Positions 17,568 through 25,724 of a stretch of DNA of 64,000 nt are shown piece after piece. A program made the translations under genes and the position numbers. Position 1 is the stretch's first letter. Each line of letters begins with the position of its first letter. Below the pieces are notes generated by a model. That model ran no database searches. It worked only from the letters and a program-made list of their open reading frames with translations, and was not told where the DNA came from. This stretch comes from CAVOHU01 sp963843385 (GTDB taxonomy: Bacteria > Acidobacteriota > Vicinamibacteria > Vicinamibacterales > JAKQTR01), in the NCBI GenBank assembly GCA_963843385.1, contig CAWJJY010000007.1, forward strand, positions 1,798,001 through 1,862,000. The letters are read 5' to 3'.

Positions 17568-18083
17568 TCAGTTTACCCCAGAGACCGGAACCCTGTCGTC
17601 GACCTCCGGTGACAGCAGCGTGACAGCGATGATCGCGGAGACGGCGGCTCCGAGCGGCACAGCCCATGCCGCCCTCGTCAGGGACGATGGGTGGATCGCG
17701 CCGAGCCATTCGCCGGTCCAGATCAGGAAGGTCGGCGCCGCACTGACCACGAGCGCCCTTCGCAGCAGCTGGACGGTCGATGACGCCCGCAAGCGACGTG
17801 CGGCGGCGAGCACGGCCAACGCCCCGAGGGCAGCGCCCGCGTAGAGACCCGTGCACCTCGCGCACACGGGCAGCTGCGCGCCGGAGATGTGGAACGATCG
17901 ATCCGCGCGCTGATGGCACACCACGGCACCCGTGCGGTAGACGACTCCGGCCAGCAGGAACTCCGGCCGGTCCGGAGCCGAGTGGACGGAGAGCCAGGGA
18001 GTGGCGGCGACGAGCGCCATCCACGCCAGCGTCGCGCACAGAAACGCGATCGCCAGCACCGCCCGCATCGTGCTCCCAGCCAC
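17568..18083 (-). CDS. DUF2085 family membrane protein
   Basis: 171 residues. Shows the DUF2085 signature: VVCHQRADRSFHISGAQLPVCARCTG, with a Cys-His pair followed by CxRC, flanked by membrane helices. The Cys/His arrangement suggests metal or thiol chemistry at a membrane face but no function is established. GTG start at 18083 is preceded by GGAGGA; ATG 18068 is an alternative start. Confidence 0.85.
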   Translation of the reverse strand: MAGSTMRAVLAIAFLCATLAWMALVAATPWLSVHSAPDRPEFLLAGVVYRTGAVVCHQRADRSFHISGAQLPVCARCTGLYAGAALGALAVLAAARRLRASSTVQLLRRALVVSAAPTFLIWTGEWLGAIHPSSLTRAAWAVPLGAAVSAIIAVTLLSPEVDDRVPVSGVN

Positions 18084-18189
18084 CAGCTTCGCTTCCTCCG
18101 TGTCGATGCCCGAATGTCACCGCGACGCACTCTCCGCACGGGCTGCCGGGCTCCGCAGTGGAACAGGCTGGGCCGGCAGGCCCGCGGGC

Positions 18190-19101
18190 TTAGAACTGCG
18201 TCAGTCTCCTGAACTGTTCGAACCGCTCGTCAACCTCCGCCCGGCTCAGTCGCAGCAGACGGTCGAGGCTGAAATCCTCGACGGCAAATGAGGCCATCAC
18301 GCTGCCGTAGACAATGGCCCGCGCCAGGGCCTCGTCGGTCGTCTCGCGCCGGGACGCGAGATAGCCCATGAAGCCTCCACCGAAGGTATCGCCGGCCCCC
18401 GTGGGATCGACGACATGCTCGAGGGGCATGGCCGGCACGGCGAAGAACCCGCCGTCGGATCGCGCCATGAGCACGCCATGCTCACCGCGCTTGATGATCA
18501 GCGTTCTCGGCCCCATCGCGCGGATGGCCCGGGAGGCAGCCACCAGGCTCGAGAGGCCCGAGAGCTGGCGTGCCTCGGAATCGTTGATCACCAGCACGTC
18601 GACGCGCTTCATCACGGCCTGGAGCGCGCTGAGCGCGCCCTCGATCCAGAAGTTCATCGTGTCGAGGCCCACGAACTTCGGGGAGTGGACCTGGTCGAGT
18701 ACCTGAGACTGGAGGTCCGGCTGAATGTTGCCGAGGAACAGATACGGGGTGTCGCGGTAACTCTCCGGGATCGCCGGCTTGAAGTCCGCGAACACGTTCA
18801 AGTGCGTGTAAATCGTCTCCCGCGAATTCAGGTCCTCTCCGTAGACACCCTTCCATCGAAACGTCTCACCCGCCACGTGCTGGAGGCCGGTGAGGTCGAT
18901 GCGCCTGCCCTGGAACAGGCGCGCGGAGGCGTCACCGAAATCGTCGCCCACGACGGCGACGATGCGGACGTCGGTGAAGAACGAGGCGGCGACGCTGAAG
19001 TAGGTCGCCGCACCGCCGACCACGCGCGACACCTCTCCGGATGGGGTCTTGATGGAATCGAACGCAACAGAACCGACAACGAGCACGGGATCAGTGGACA
19101 T
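18190..19101 (-). CDS. PfkB-family carbohydrate/nucleoside kinase
   Basis: 303 residues. The ribokinase-type signature 2 VVDPTGAGDTFGGGFMG (about residue 230, with the catalytic Asp) and the GGAATYFSVAASFF substrate segment place it in the PfkB family. The substrate cannot be read from sequence. mtnP begins 44 bp upstream in the same direction, so nucleoside or methylthioribose salvage is possible. Adenosine-kinase-like members have a similar length. Confidence 0.85.
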   Translation of the reverse strand: MSTDPVLVVGSVAFDSIKTPSGEVSRVVGGAATYFSVAASFFTDVRIVAVVGDDFGDASARLFQGRRIDLTGLQHVAGETFRWKGVYGEDLNSRETIYTHLNVFADFKPAIPESYRDTPYLFLGNIQPDLQSQVLDQVHSPKFVGLDTMNFWIEGALSALQAVMKRVDVLVINDSEARQLSGLSSLVAASRAIRAMGPRTLIIKRGEHGVLMARSDGGFFAVPAMPLEHVVDPTGAGDTFGGGFMGYLASRRETTDEALARAIVYGSVMASFAVEDFSLDRLLRLSRAEVDERFEQFRRLTQF

Positions 19102-19145
19102 GGCGATCGCTCAGGAGTGACGAGTGGAACGGTTTGGGATTCGCG

Positions 19146-20009
19146 TCAGGATTTCACGTACTTTCCGATGATCGGCGCCAGCTCCCGCCTGACCGCGTCG
19201 GGAATCAGGTCGGTGCGCGTGATGATGGCCGACTGGAGCGCCGACTGGCACGGGCAGGCTCTGAGCTTGGGCATCCGGCTCACGACCTCGGAGATGATCC
19301 GCTGGGCGTTCTCCGCGTTTCTCGTGAGGTTCGCGACGATCATCTCGACGGTGACCTGGTCGTGATGGGGATGCCAGCAGTCGTAGTCGGTGACCAGCGC
19401 GATGGTCGAATAGCAGATCTCCGCCTCTCGCGCGAGTTTCGCCTCCTGGAGATTCGTCATGCCGATGATGTCGAACCCCCACGACCGGTAGAGCTTCGAC
19501 TCGGCCAGCGTCGAGAACTGCGGCCCTTCCATGCAGATGTAGGTGCCGCCCTGGTGCACGGCCGCGCCGACATCCCGCCCCGATTCGTACGCGATGGCGG
19601 CGAGCTCCGGGCAGACCGGCTGGGCAAATCCCACGTGCGCGGCGAGGCCGTGCCCGAAAAACGTGCTGGCCCGCCCCCTGGTCCGGTCGAAGAACTGATC
19701 CGGGATCACGATGTCGAGCGGCCTGATGTCCTCGCGCAACGATCCCACGGCGCTTGCCGACAGAATGCGCTCGACGCCCAGCACCTTGAAGCCGAAGATG
19801 TTCGCGCGGTAGTTGAGCTCGGAGGGCAGGAGGCGATGCCCGGCTCCGTGGCGGGCGAGGAACGCGACGCGCCGGCCCTGCAACGTGGCGGTGACGTAGG
19901 GGCCGGACGGATCGCCGAACGGCGTCGTCAGCGTCACCTCCTCGCGGTCCTGCAACTCCGCCATGTCGTAGAGCCCGCTGCCGCCGATGATGCCGATTTC
20001 GATCGCCAT
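19146..20009 (-). CDS. mtnP: S-methyl-5'-thioadenosine phosphorylase
   Basis: Splits methylthioadenosine with phosphate to adenine and 5-methylthioribose-1-phosphate, recycling the polyamine and quorum-signal by-product. The 287-residue MTAP/PNP-fold protein shows IGIIGGSGLYD, RHGAGHRLLPSELNYRANI, the MEGPQFSTLAESKLYRSWG active-site block (Met, Ser for substrate) and MTNLQEAKLAREAEICY followed by TDYDCW. Members with this spacing are MTAP/MTIP rather than guanosine phosphorylase. Lies between a PfkB kinase and methylmalonyl-CoA epimerase. Confidence 0.93.
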   Translation of the reverse strand: MAIEIGIIGGSGLYDMAELQDREEVTLTTPFGDPSGPYVTATLQGRRVAFLARHGAGHRLLPSELNYRANIFGFKVLGVERILSASAVGSLREDIRPLDIVIPDQFFDRTRGRASTFFGHGLAAHVGFAQPVCPELAAIAYESGRDVGAAVHQGGTYICMEGPQFSTLAESKLYRSWGFDIIGMTNLQEAKLAREAEICYSTIALVTDYDCWHPHHDQVTVEMIVANLTRNAENAQRIISEVVSRMPKLRACPCQSALQSAIITRTDLIPDAVRRELAPIIGKYVKS

Positions 20010-20014
20010 GATCG

Positions 20015-20419
20015 CTATCCCCTCGACTGCTTGAGCTCCACCAGCACGCCGTGGGCGCTCGCCGGGTGGACGAAGGCGACCAGCGAACCGCCGGCACCCT
20101 CACGGGGCACCTCGTCGATGAGCCTGGCGCCGCCGGCCTTGAGGCGCGACAGCGCCTCGTGGATGTCGTCAACCTTCAGGGTCAGGTGATGCAGGCCCGG
20201 GCCCCGCTTCTCGACGTACTTCGCGACAGGAGAACCGGGAGAGGTGGCCTCGAGCAGCTCGAGGGACGCTTCCCCGACCGGGATGACGTGAGCCCGCACG
20301 CCCTGCGACGCGACCTCCTCGGGCGGCTCGATCTCGAGCCCGAGCAGATCACGGTAGAAGGCGAGCGCCTCCTGCAGGTCCCGGACGGCGATGCCGACGT
20401 GGTCCAGTGTCGCTTTCAC
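20015..20419 (-). CDS. mce: Methylmalonyl-CoA epimerase
   Basis: 134-residue vicinal-oxygen-chelate protein: LDHVGIAVRDLQEALAFYRDLLG, VASLELLE-type SLELLEATSPGSPVAKYVEKRGPGLHHLTLKVDDI and a terminal VLVELKQ, carrying the His/Glu metal ligands of the family. It interconverts the methylmalonyl-CoA epimers next to a B12 mutase. GTG start has GGAG about 9 nt upstream. meaB is the next gene, so this is a B12-linked propionyl-CoA pair. Confidence 0.92.
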   Translation of the reverse strand: MKATLDHVGIAVRDLQEALAFYRDLLGLEIEPPEEVASQGVRAHVIPVGEASLELLEATSPGSPVAKYVEKRGPGLHHLTLKVDDIHEALSRLKAGGARLIDEVPREGAGGSLVAFVHPASAHGVLVELKQSRG

Positions 20420-20468
20420 CTGGCGCTACTCCGCTCCGCCCTCTCGTGCCTCGCGGCCCGGGGCGTGC

Positions 20469-21431
20469 CTACTTCCGAATCGCGCGCGCGAGGATCTCCG
20501 CCGCGGCGGTATAGGGATCGAGTTCCCGCGCGGTCAGGCGGTCCAGCAGTGATTCCGCCTCGCCTGGCTCCAGTACGTGCCGCTCAACGTGGTCCAGGAA
20601 CCGCTCGGAGAGGATCTCGCGCAGCCGGGACTCGTGTCGAATGCGCCGCCGCGCGGCCTGGTTCGTCACCTCGTGCGCCCGGAACCGCCCGATGGTCTCC
20701 ACCAGTTCTGCGACGCCGGCACCCGAGGTCGCCTGCGTGCGGACGATCGGCGGAACCCATTCACCTGGACCGAACTCCTCGAGCGCCAGCATGGCCGAGA
20801 TGGAGCTCACGAGACGGTCTGCGCCCTCCCGGTCGGACTTGTTGACCACGAAGATGTCGGCAATCTCCATGATGCCGGCCTTGAGGGCCTGTACCTCGTC
20901 GCCCGTGCCCGGCACCAGCGTCACAATCGAGACATCGGCGGTGCGGACAATCTCCACTTCGTCCTGGCCGACGCCCACCGTTTCGATCAGAATCCAGTCC
21001 TTGCCGGCCGCGTCGAGCACGTAGGCCGCCTCGTGGGTCGCCCTGGCGAGGCCTCCAAGGTGGCCGCGCGTCGCCATGCTGCGGATGAAGACGCCGGGAT
21101 CGCCCGAGTGGGACAGCATCCGGAGTCGATCACCCAGGATGGCGCCCCCGCTGTACGGGCTGCTCGGATCGACGGCGATGACGCCGACCGTCCCACCCGC
21201 ATGCCGCAGATCGGCGGTCAGCCGATCGACCAGGGTGCTCTTGCCGGCGCCGGGCGGACCGGTGATTCCGACGAGGTACGAGCGGCCGGTGGACGCGAAC
21301 AGGTCGCGCACGACGTCGGCGGCGACCGGTTCGTCGTCTTCGATCAGCGAGATGGCGCGGGCGATCGCGCGAAGATCCCCGGCGCGCACCCGGCGTGAGA
21401 GGTCACGAACCTCGGCAGGGACCTCACTCAC
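20469..21431 (-). CDS. meaB: MeaB-type GTPase (B12 mutase chaperone)
   Basis: 320 residues from GTG 21431, which overlaps the acyl-CoA dehydrogenase stop (GTGA); a longer upstream frame is Arg-rich and rejected. The G-domain shows GPPGAGKST (Walker A), VIAVDPSSPYSGGAILGDRLRM (switch regions), DWILIETVGVGQDEV and NKSDREGADR for guanine recognition. MeaB protects and loads adenosylcobalamin into acyl-CoA mutases. The mutase subunits lie 40 kb away, so the partner here is functional, not adjacent. Confidence 0.92.
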   Translation of the reverse strand: MSEVPAEVRDLSRRVRAGDLRAIARAISLIEDDEPVAADVVRDLFASTGRSYLVGITGPPGAGKSTLVDRLTADLRHAGGTVGVIAVDPSSPYSGGAILGDRLRMLSHSGDPGVFIRSMATRGHLGGLARATHEAAYVLDAAGKDWILIETVGVGQDEVEIVRTADVSIVTLVPGTGDEVQALKAGIMEIADIFVVNKSDREGADRLVSSISAMLALEEFGPGEWVPPIVRTQATSGAGVAELVETIGRFRAHEVTNQAARRRIRHESRLREILSERFLDHVERHVLEPGEAESLLDRLTARELDPYTAAAEILARAIRK

Positions 21432-22582
21432 GCGAGGGCTGGGGCGGCGAGGAGCTGCCGGGCAATGACCAGCCGCTGGATCTCGCTGGTCCCCTCGCCG
21501 ATGGTGGTGAGCTTCACGTCGCGGAAGAACTTCTCGGCCGGATAGTCCTTCACGAACCCGTAGCCTCCGTGAATCTGCACGCACTCCTCGGAGGCTCGAA
21601 CGGCGACCTCGCTCGAGAAGAGCTTGGCCATCGCCGACTCGATGGTCGTGCGCACGCCGGTGTCCTCGAGGAACGCGGCGCGGTAGGTCAACAGGCGCGC
21701 GGCCTCGATCCGCATGGCCATGTCGGCCAGCTTCCAGCGCACGGCCTGGAAGGCCGCGATTGGACGGCCGAACTGCTTGCGTTCGAGCGCGTACCCCTTC
21801 GCCACCTCGTAGGCGCCCTGCGCCAGCCCGACCGCGAGCGCGGCGATGCCGATCCGGCCCGCGTCGAGCACCTGCATGGTATCGGTGAAGCCCTCGCCCT
21901 CGACCCCGAGCAGCGCATCAGCCGGGACGCGGCAGTCGCGGAAGACGACCTCGCGCGTTTCGCTGGCCCGCATCCCCAGCTTGTCTTCTTTCCGGCCGGC
22001 GACCATCCCGGGATTGCCTCGCTCGACGATGAATGCCGAGATGCCGTGATGGCCCTTGGTGCGATCGGTGACGACCATGACCGTCATGACCTCGGCGATC
22101 CCGCCATGCGTGATGAACGTCTTGGCGCCGTTGATGACCCATCCGTCGCCGTCGCGCGCGGCCGCGGTCCGGATACCGCCCGCATCGGAGCCTGCCGTCG
22201 GCTCGGTCAGGCCCCAGGCTCCCATCCACTCGCCCTTGGCGAGAGGCACCAGGTAGCGCTGCTTCTGCGCTTCGGTGCCGAACATCGCGATGTGCGAGGC
22301 GCACAGGCCGTTGTGCGCGGCCACCGAGAGCGACACGGACGGATCGACCCGCGCCAGTTCCTCGATGCAGATGCAGTAGTCCACGGCGGACATCCCCGCG
22401 CCGCCGTACTGCTCGGCGAACTGGATGCCCATCAGGCCGAGGCCGGCCATCCTGGTCACCAGGGACCTGGGAAAGGCCTGCGCTTCGTCCCATTCGCGGA
22501 CGAACGGGCGAATCTCGGCCTCCGCAAACTCTCGCACGCTGCGGCGCAAGAGTTCCTGCTGCTCACTGAGGCGGAAGTCCAT
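21428..22582 (-). CDS. Acyl-CoA dehydrogenase
   Basis: 384 residues from ATG 22582 (MDFRLSEQQELLRRSVREF), the normal length; an upstream in-frame extension to 23110 reads as non-coding Arg-rich sequence. FAD-binding fold landmarks: GLTEPTAGSDAGGIRTAA, the VTDRTKGHHGISAFIVE segment, and IHGGYGFVKDYPAEKFFRDVKLTTIGEGTSEIQR, where the Glu before GTSEIQ is the usual catalytic base of short and branched-chain enzymes. Substrate chain length is not determined; adjacency to meaB suggests a short or branched acyl-CoA. Confidence 0.92.
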   Translation of the reverse strand: MDFRLSEQQELLRRSVREFAEAEIRPFVREWDEAQAFPRSLVTRMAGLGLMGIQFAEQYGGAGMSAVDYCICIEELARVDPSVSLSVAAHNGLCASHIAMFGTEAQKQRYLVPLAKGEWMGAWGLTEPTAGSDAGGIRTAAARDGDGWVINGAKTFITHGGIAEVMTVMVVTDRTKGHHGISAFIVERGNPGMVAGRKEDKLGMRASETREVVFRDCRVPADALLGVEGEGFTDTMQVLDAGRIGIAALAVGLAQGAYEVAKGYALERKQFGRPIAAFQAVRWKLADMAMRIEAARLLTYRAAFLEDTGVRTTIESAMAKLFSSEVAVRASEECVQIHGGYGFVKDYPAEKFFRDVKLTTIGEGTSEIQRLVIARQLLAAPALA

Positions 22583-22719
22583 AGGGCCTCGAATGTACCA
22601 CAGATGTCCGAGCCGCCGCGGCCGCCGGACCTCGCTCCGTACGACCCGGCCGCTCGTGCGCCGGAACCGTTCGAGCGCACCCGGCATCTTGCCCCTTCGC
22701 GGGGCGTGTTGACAAGCCG

Positions 22720-23709
22720 CTATCGCGCACCGGGCGGGCCAGCGGCCGTCGTGCCGTCGCGCCAGTCGCTGTGCGGGGCCCGGTTCTCGACGATCCAGCC
22801 CCACACCAGGCTCCCGTACGAATGCCATCGCATCCCGCGCTGCACGTAGAACGGCGTCAAGGCGCGCTGGAGCTCGGGCAGCCGATAGCACGGCACGCCT
22901 GGAAAGTAGTGGTGTTCGACGTGGTAGTTCGAGTTCACGAACACCAGGTCCCAGAACCAATGGCCGCGAAGGAGGGTCGTCCAGGACGCCGGATCCGCTG
23001 GATCGATGTCGTAGTGCTGGCCGAGCCGGTTCAGGGTGAAGGCCACCGGGAAGACGAAGAACACCGGGAACAGGTACGCACGAAACGCGGCGACCGGCCC
23101 GGCGGCCCACCAGATCGCACCAAGCGCCACGAGGTGGACCGCAAGGGACAGGCGCCGCTCCGCAGCGATCCGCCGCTGCAATGCGGCCGGATACACGGCC
23201 GATTCACGCCGCGCCGCCCGGAAGTAGATCGGAAACAGGGCGGGCGTGCAATACAACAGCTTGTACCAGCGCGCATTCACCGCCGGAGAGAGGTGGTGGC
23301 GCTTCGGATCGTCCTCGGCGGAGCCCAGCTCGGCGTGGTGATCGAGGTGCCAGCGCGTGAACTGGCTTGCTGAAAGGCCGCTCGGAATCGCGTAGCAGAA
23401 ACCCAGCAACCGCTCGAGCCTCGGCCAGGGTCGCTCGAAGACGGTGTGATGCACGATTTCGTGCAGCAGGACCGTGAATGAGAACACGGTGAATCCCTGC
23501 ACGACGCCCAGCACCAGCCACCCGAGCGGCACCGTCACGTAGAACTGGCCGGCGGTGGCCAGCGCGAGGAGCATGACCTGGCGGCACGCGATGAGCAGAT
23601 GCCGGGCGGGCTCCTTCCGATGGAGGTGGCGCAGGAGCTCACGCGAAAGGACCTGGGCCAGGTCCGTCCTGATCGCGGCGACGTGCACGGTGTAGTGGTG
23701 GGCCTTCAT
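22720..23709 (-). CDS. Membrane fatty acid desaturase
   Basis: 329 residues with four to five membrane helices and the three His boxes of di-iron desaturases: HEIVHH (about residue 83), HLDHH (about 120) and HVEHH (about 263), plus GQHYD between boxes 2 and 3. This is a membrane-bound acyl-lipid or acyl-CoA desaturase, changing membrane fluidity. Regiospecificity cannot be read from the sequence. Position next to acyl-CoA metabolism genes fits lipid remodelling; the 117-bp gap upstream holds no gene. Confidence 0.85.
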   Translation of the reverse strand: MKAHHYTVHVAAIRTDLAQVLSRELLRHLHRKEPARHLLIACRQVMLLALATAGQFYVTVPLGWLVLGVVQGFTVFSFTVLLHEIVHHTVFERPWPRLERLLGFCYAIPSGLSASQFTRWHLDHHAELGSAEDDPKRHHLSPAVNARWYKLLYCTPALFPIYFRAARRESAVYPAALQRRIAAERRLSLAVHLVALGAIWWAAGPVAAFRAYLFPVFFVFPVAFTLNRLGQHYDIDPADPASWTTLLRGHWFWDLVFVNSNYHVEHHYFPGVPCYRLPELQRALTPFYVQRGMRWHSYGSLVWGWIVENRAPHSDWRDGTTAAGPPGAR

Positions 23710-23826
23710 GACGGGGGCGCCATCGCCCGGTCGTGCCGTAGGCGCGCCGGGAATGGAGCCGGAGCACGCCGGCGTGTTGCCCGCGTGCCCGGCCGCAAGT
23801 CACTCACGACCTGGTGGGTCCAGGAA

Positions 23827-24471
23827 TCAGTAATACACGACGACCGGGAAATTCCCGGAGTTGTCGCTGAGGTTGTCGTCGTTGATCCCCAGGAACAGCC
23901 GACCCCCGGCGCGCATCCGGAAGGGCCCGCGTTCGCTGCCAACCAGGAAGTAGTCGGTCGAATCGGCGCCGACCTTGCCGATCAGGGCGGCGGCGGGGCG
24001 GTTCGGGATCGGTCGAGTCGCCCAGTACGGCGAATTCGCCTCTCCGTCCGGGCCGTCACGCTTGCCACGGCCCCAGTTGATGCGGCCGCCGGCCTCGAAG
24101 TAGATCGTCTGGCCCGGCCGCACCTCGACTCCGGTGTCGGTCCAATGCTGGTTGGCCTGCACGACGACGCGCCGCTCGCGCATGCCTGCGGGACGCCCCG
24201 GTGTGCGCTCATCATCCCGCCTGGGCGGCGGATTGTCGTAGCCGAGATCGTCGAATTCGATGCGCCGGACCTCGGCCTGGTCGATTCGGAGGACACGGCC
24301 ATTCAATCCGCGGGACTCTCGGAATTCGATCACGCCGCTTCGCACGCTGATCAACTGACCCTGGACGCGATCGCCGTTGCGCAGATACAGCGTGTCTGCG
24401 CTGAGCAAGACTGCGCTTGCCAGGATACCCGCCGCCGTCAGCAGCCCCCGCCACGTCGCTGTACCGGTCAT
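23827..24471 (-). CDS. Secreted lectin-like (LecA-type fold) protein
   Basis: 214 residues from ATG 24471 (MTGTATWRGLLTAAGILASAVLLS), giving a signal peptide; the longer frame upstream is non-coding in appearance. An N-terminal LYLRNGDRVQGQLISVRSGVIEF SH3-like strand pair is followed by a C-terminal domain with GQTIYFEAGGRINWGRG, PNRPAAALIGKVG and FLGINDDNLSDNSGNFPV. The last pattern resembles the Ca/sugar-binding loop of PA-IL (LecA)-type lectins. Carbohydrate-binding at the outer surface or periplasm is inference. Divergently oriented from the beta-barrel gene at 24.6 kb. Confidence 0.6.
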   Translation of the reverse strand: MTGTATWRGLLTAAGILASAVLLSADTLYLRNGDRVQGQLISVRSGVIEFRESRGLNGRVLRIDQAEVRRIEFDDLGYDNPPPRRDDERTPGRPAGMRERRVVVQANQHWTDTGVEVRPGQTIYFEAGGRINWGRGKRDGPDGEANSPYWATRPIPNRPAAALIGKVGADSTDYFLVGSERGPFRMRAGGRLFLGINDDNLSDNSGNFPVVVYY

Positions 24472-24564
24472 GGTGCTGAGCCCCCCTATAATGTCAACAG
24501 GACAGGCGCGTTGAGGTTGATGTTCCATACTACCATCGCAGGCCAACAAGGAGTCTGCTGACAT

Positions 24565-25053
24565 ATGAGACGACTTGCCCATCTGACCGCTGTCGCCGCG
24601 ACCTGCTGGCTCGTCCTGTCGGCGCGGCCCGCCTCCGCGGACATCACCGGCTACTACGGGCTGGCGGTCTCGCCCTGGACCGGGCAGACTCGGGGCCTGG
24701 CCGTCGGCATGACGGTGCTGGCGATCGGTGTCGAGTTCGAATACGGATCCTCGAGCGAGGATTTCATCGCAAAGAAGCCCGCCCTGACGACGTTCTCGGC
24801 GAACGTGCTGGTCCAGACGCCGATTTCCATCAAGGGCGTCCGGATCTACGGCACCGCCGGCGCCGAAGTCTATCGGATGGTCCTGGGGGCGGATGACAAG
24901 CTCGGCGTAGGCCTCAACTTCGGCGGCGGGGTGAAGATCGGGCTGGCCGGCCCGCTCAACCTGCGCCTCGACTACCGGATCTTCCCGCTGGTCAGCCCGA
25001 TCGTCGAGGGCAAGCCACAGCGGGTCTACGCGGGATTGAATCTGATGTTTTAG
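24565..25053 (+). CDS. Small outer-membrane beta-barrel protein
   Basis: 162 residues with a clear signal peptide (MRRLAHLTAVAATCWLVLSARPASAD) and alternating amphipathic strands ending in ..LRLDYRIFPLVSPIV and a terminal Phe (GLNLMF), the mark of a BAM-assembled barrel. AAGGAG lies 11 nt before the ATG. Size suggests an eight-stranded OmpX/OmpA-like barrel. Function unknown. Divergent from the lectin-like gene, with a 93-bp shared region that contains a TATAAT (24487-24492) without a convincing -35. Confidence 0.7.
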   Translation: MRRLAHLTAVAATCWLVLSARPASADITGYYGLAVSPWTGQTRGLAVGMTVLAIGVEFEYGSSSEDFIAKKPALTTFSANVLVQTPISIKGVRIYGTAGAEVYRMVLGADDKLGVGLNFGGGVKIGLAGPLNLRLDYRIFPLVSPIVEGKPQRVYAGLNLMF

Positions 25054-25147
25054 GCAGAGGGATGAGACGCGGCAGGGGCGATGCGGGGCCGGCGGCGGAA
25101 CGGCCCGGTTCGAGGGCCGTTCCACCCGGCATCAGACGCGTCGTGCG

Positions 25148-25660
25148 CTACTTGCTCATGTCGGCAATCAGCGTCAGGTTGGACATGCTCAAGCCGACGA
25201 ACGATCCGCTGTAGGCCTTGAAGAGCTCCTGCACCTCGGCCGGGAATCCCTCCTGCAGGATCTTCGATGCGGTGTAGTCCGCGTCCTTCACGGCAGGCTG
25301 GATGACGAAGATGTAGAGCACGTTGCCGTTCGGGCCCGGTTCCACCTGCTTGAAGACCTTCCAGCCGGCCGCCTGCTGCTTGCGAACGGGATTCTCGCTC
25401 TTCAGCAGGGCTTCCCTCAGCTTAGCGATCACCATCTCGAAGTCGGCGACCTTGTCGGCCTTGATGATGTTGAACATCAGGCCCGCGTCACTGCTGAAGA
25501 CGCGCGCGGCTGGGGTCTGGGCAGGGGCCGCAGCAGCTGCCGGAGGCTGCTGCTGGGCGGAGACGCTGGTGACAGACACCGCCAGCACGGCGAGTGCGAG
25601 AATCGAGCCGATCAGGACGCTGCGCCGTCCGGCAGCGGATGACAACCAGGTCGCGTGCAT
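25148..25660 (-). CDS. Secreted protein of unknown function
   Basis: 170 residues. A signal peptide (..LALAVLAVSVTSVSAQ), Ala/Pro-rich spacer, then a compact domain with VFSSDAGLMFNIIKADKVADFEMVIAKL, KVFKQVEPGPNGNVLYIFVI and LQEGFPAEVQELFKAY. AAGGAGG sits 7 nt before the ATG, a strong ribosome site. I do not recognise a named family. It sits between the barrel gene and hemW. Confidence 0.65.
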   Translation of the reverse strand: MHATWLSSAAGRRSVLIGSILALAVLAVSVTSVSAQQQPPAAAAAPAQTPAARVFSSDAGLMFNIIKADKVADFEMVIAKLREALLKSENPVRKQQAAGWKVFKQVEPGPNGNVLYIFVIQPAVKDADYTASKILQEGFPAEVQELFKAYSGSFVGLSMSNLTLIADMSK

Positions 25661-25724
25661 TGCAGTGCCTCCTTGGCCAAAGGGCTTCTCAGGGTCGAAG
25701 GCGATACTCTACCGTACTGCCGGG

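Noticed and set aside
21432..21584. N-terminal extension of MeaB
   Set aside because: Lies within the acyl-CoA dehydrogenase gene in another frame; MeaB starts at the overlapping GTG.
24487..24492. Perfect TATAAT as promoter of the small barrel gene
   Set aside because: No -35 at 16-18 bp upstream; could be used with an activator but not supported alone.
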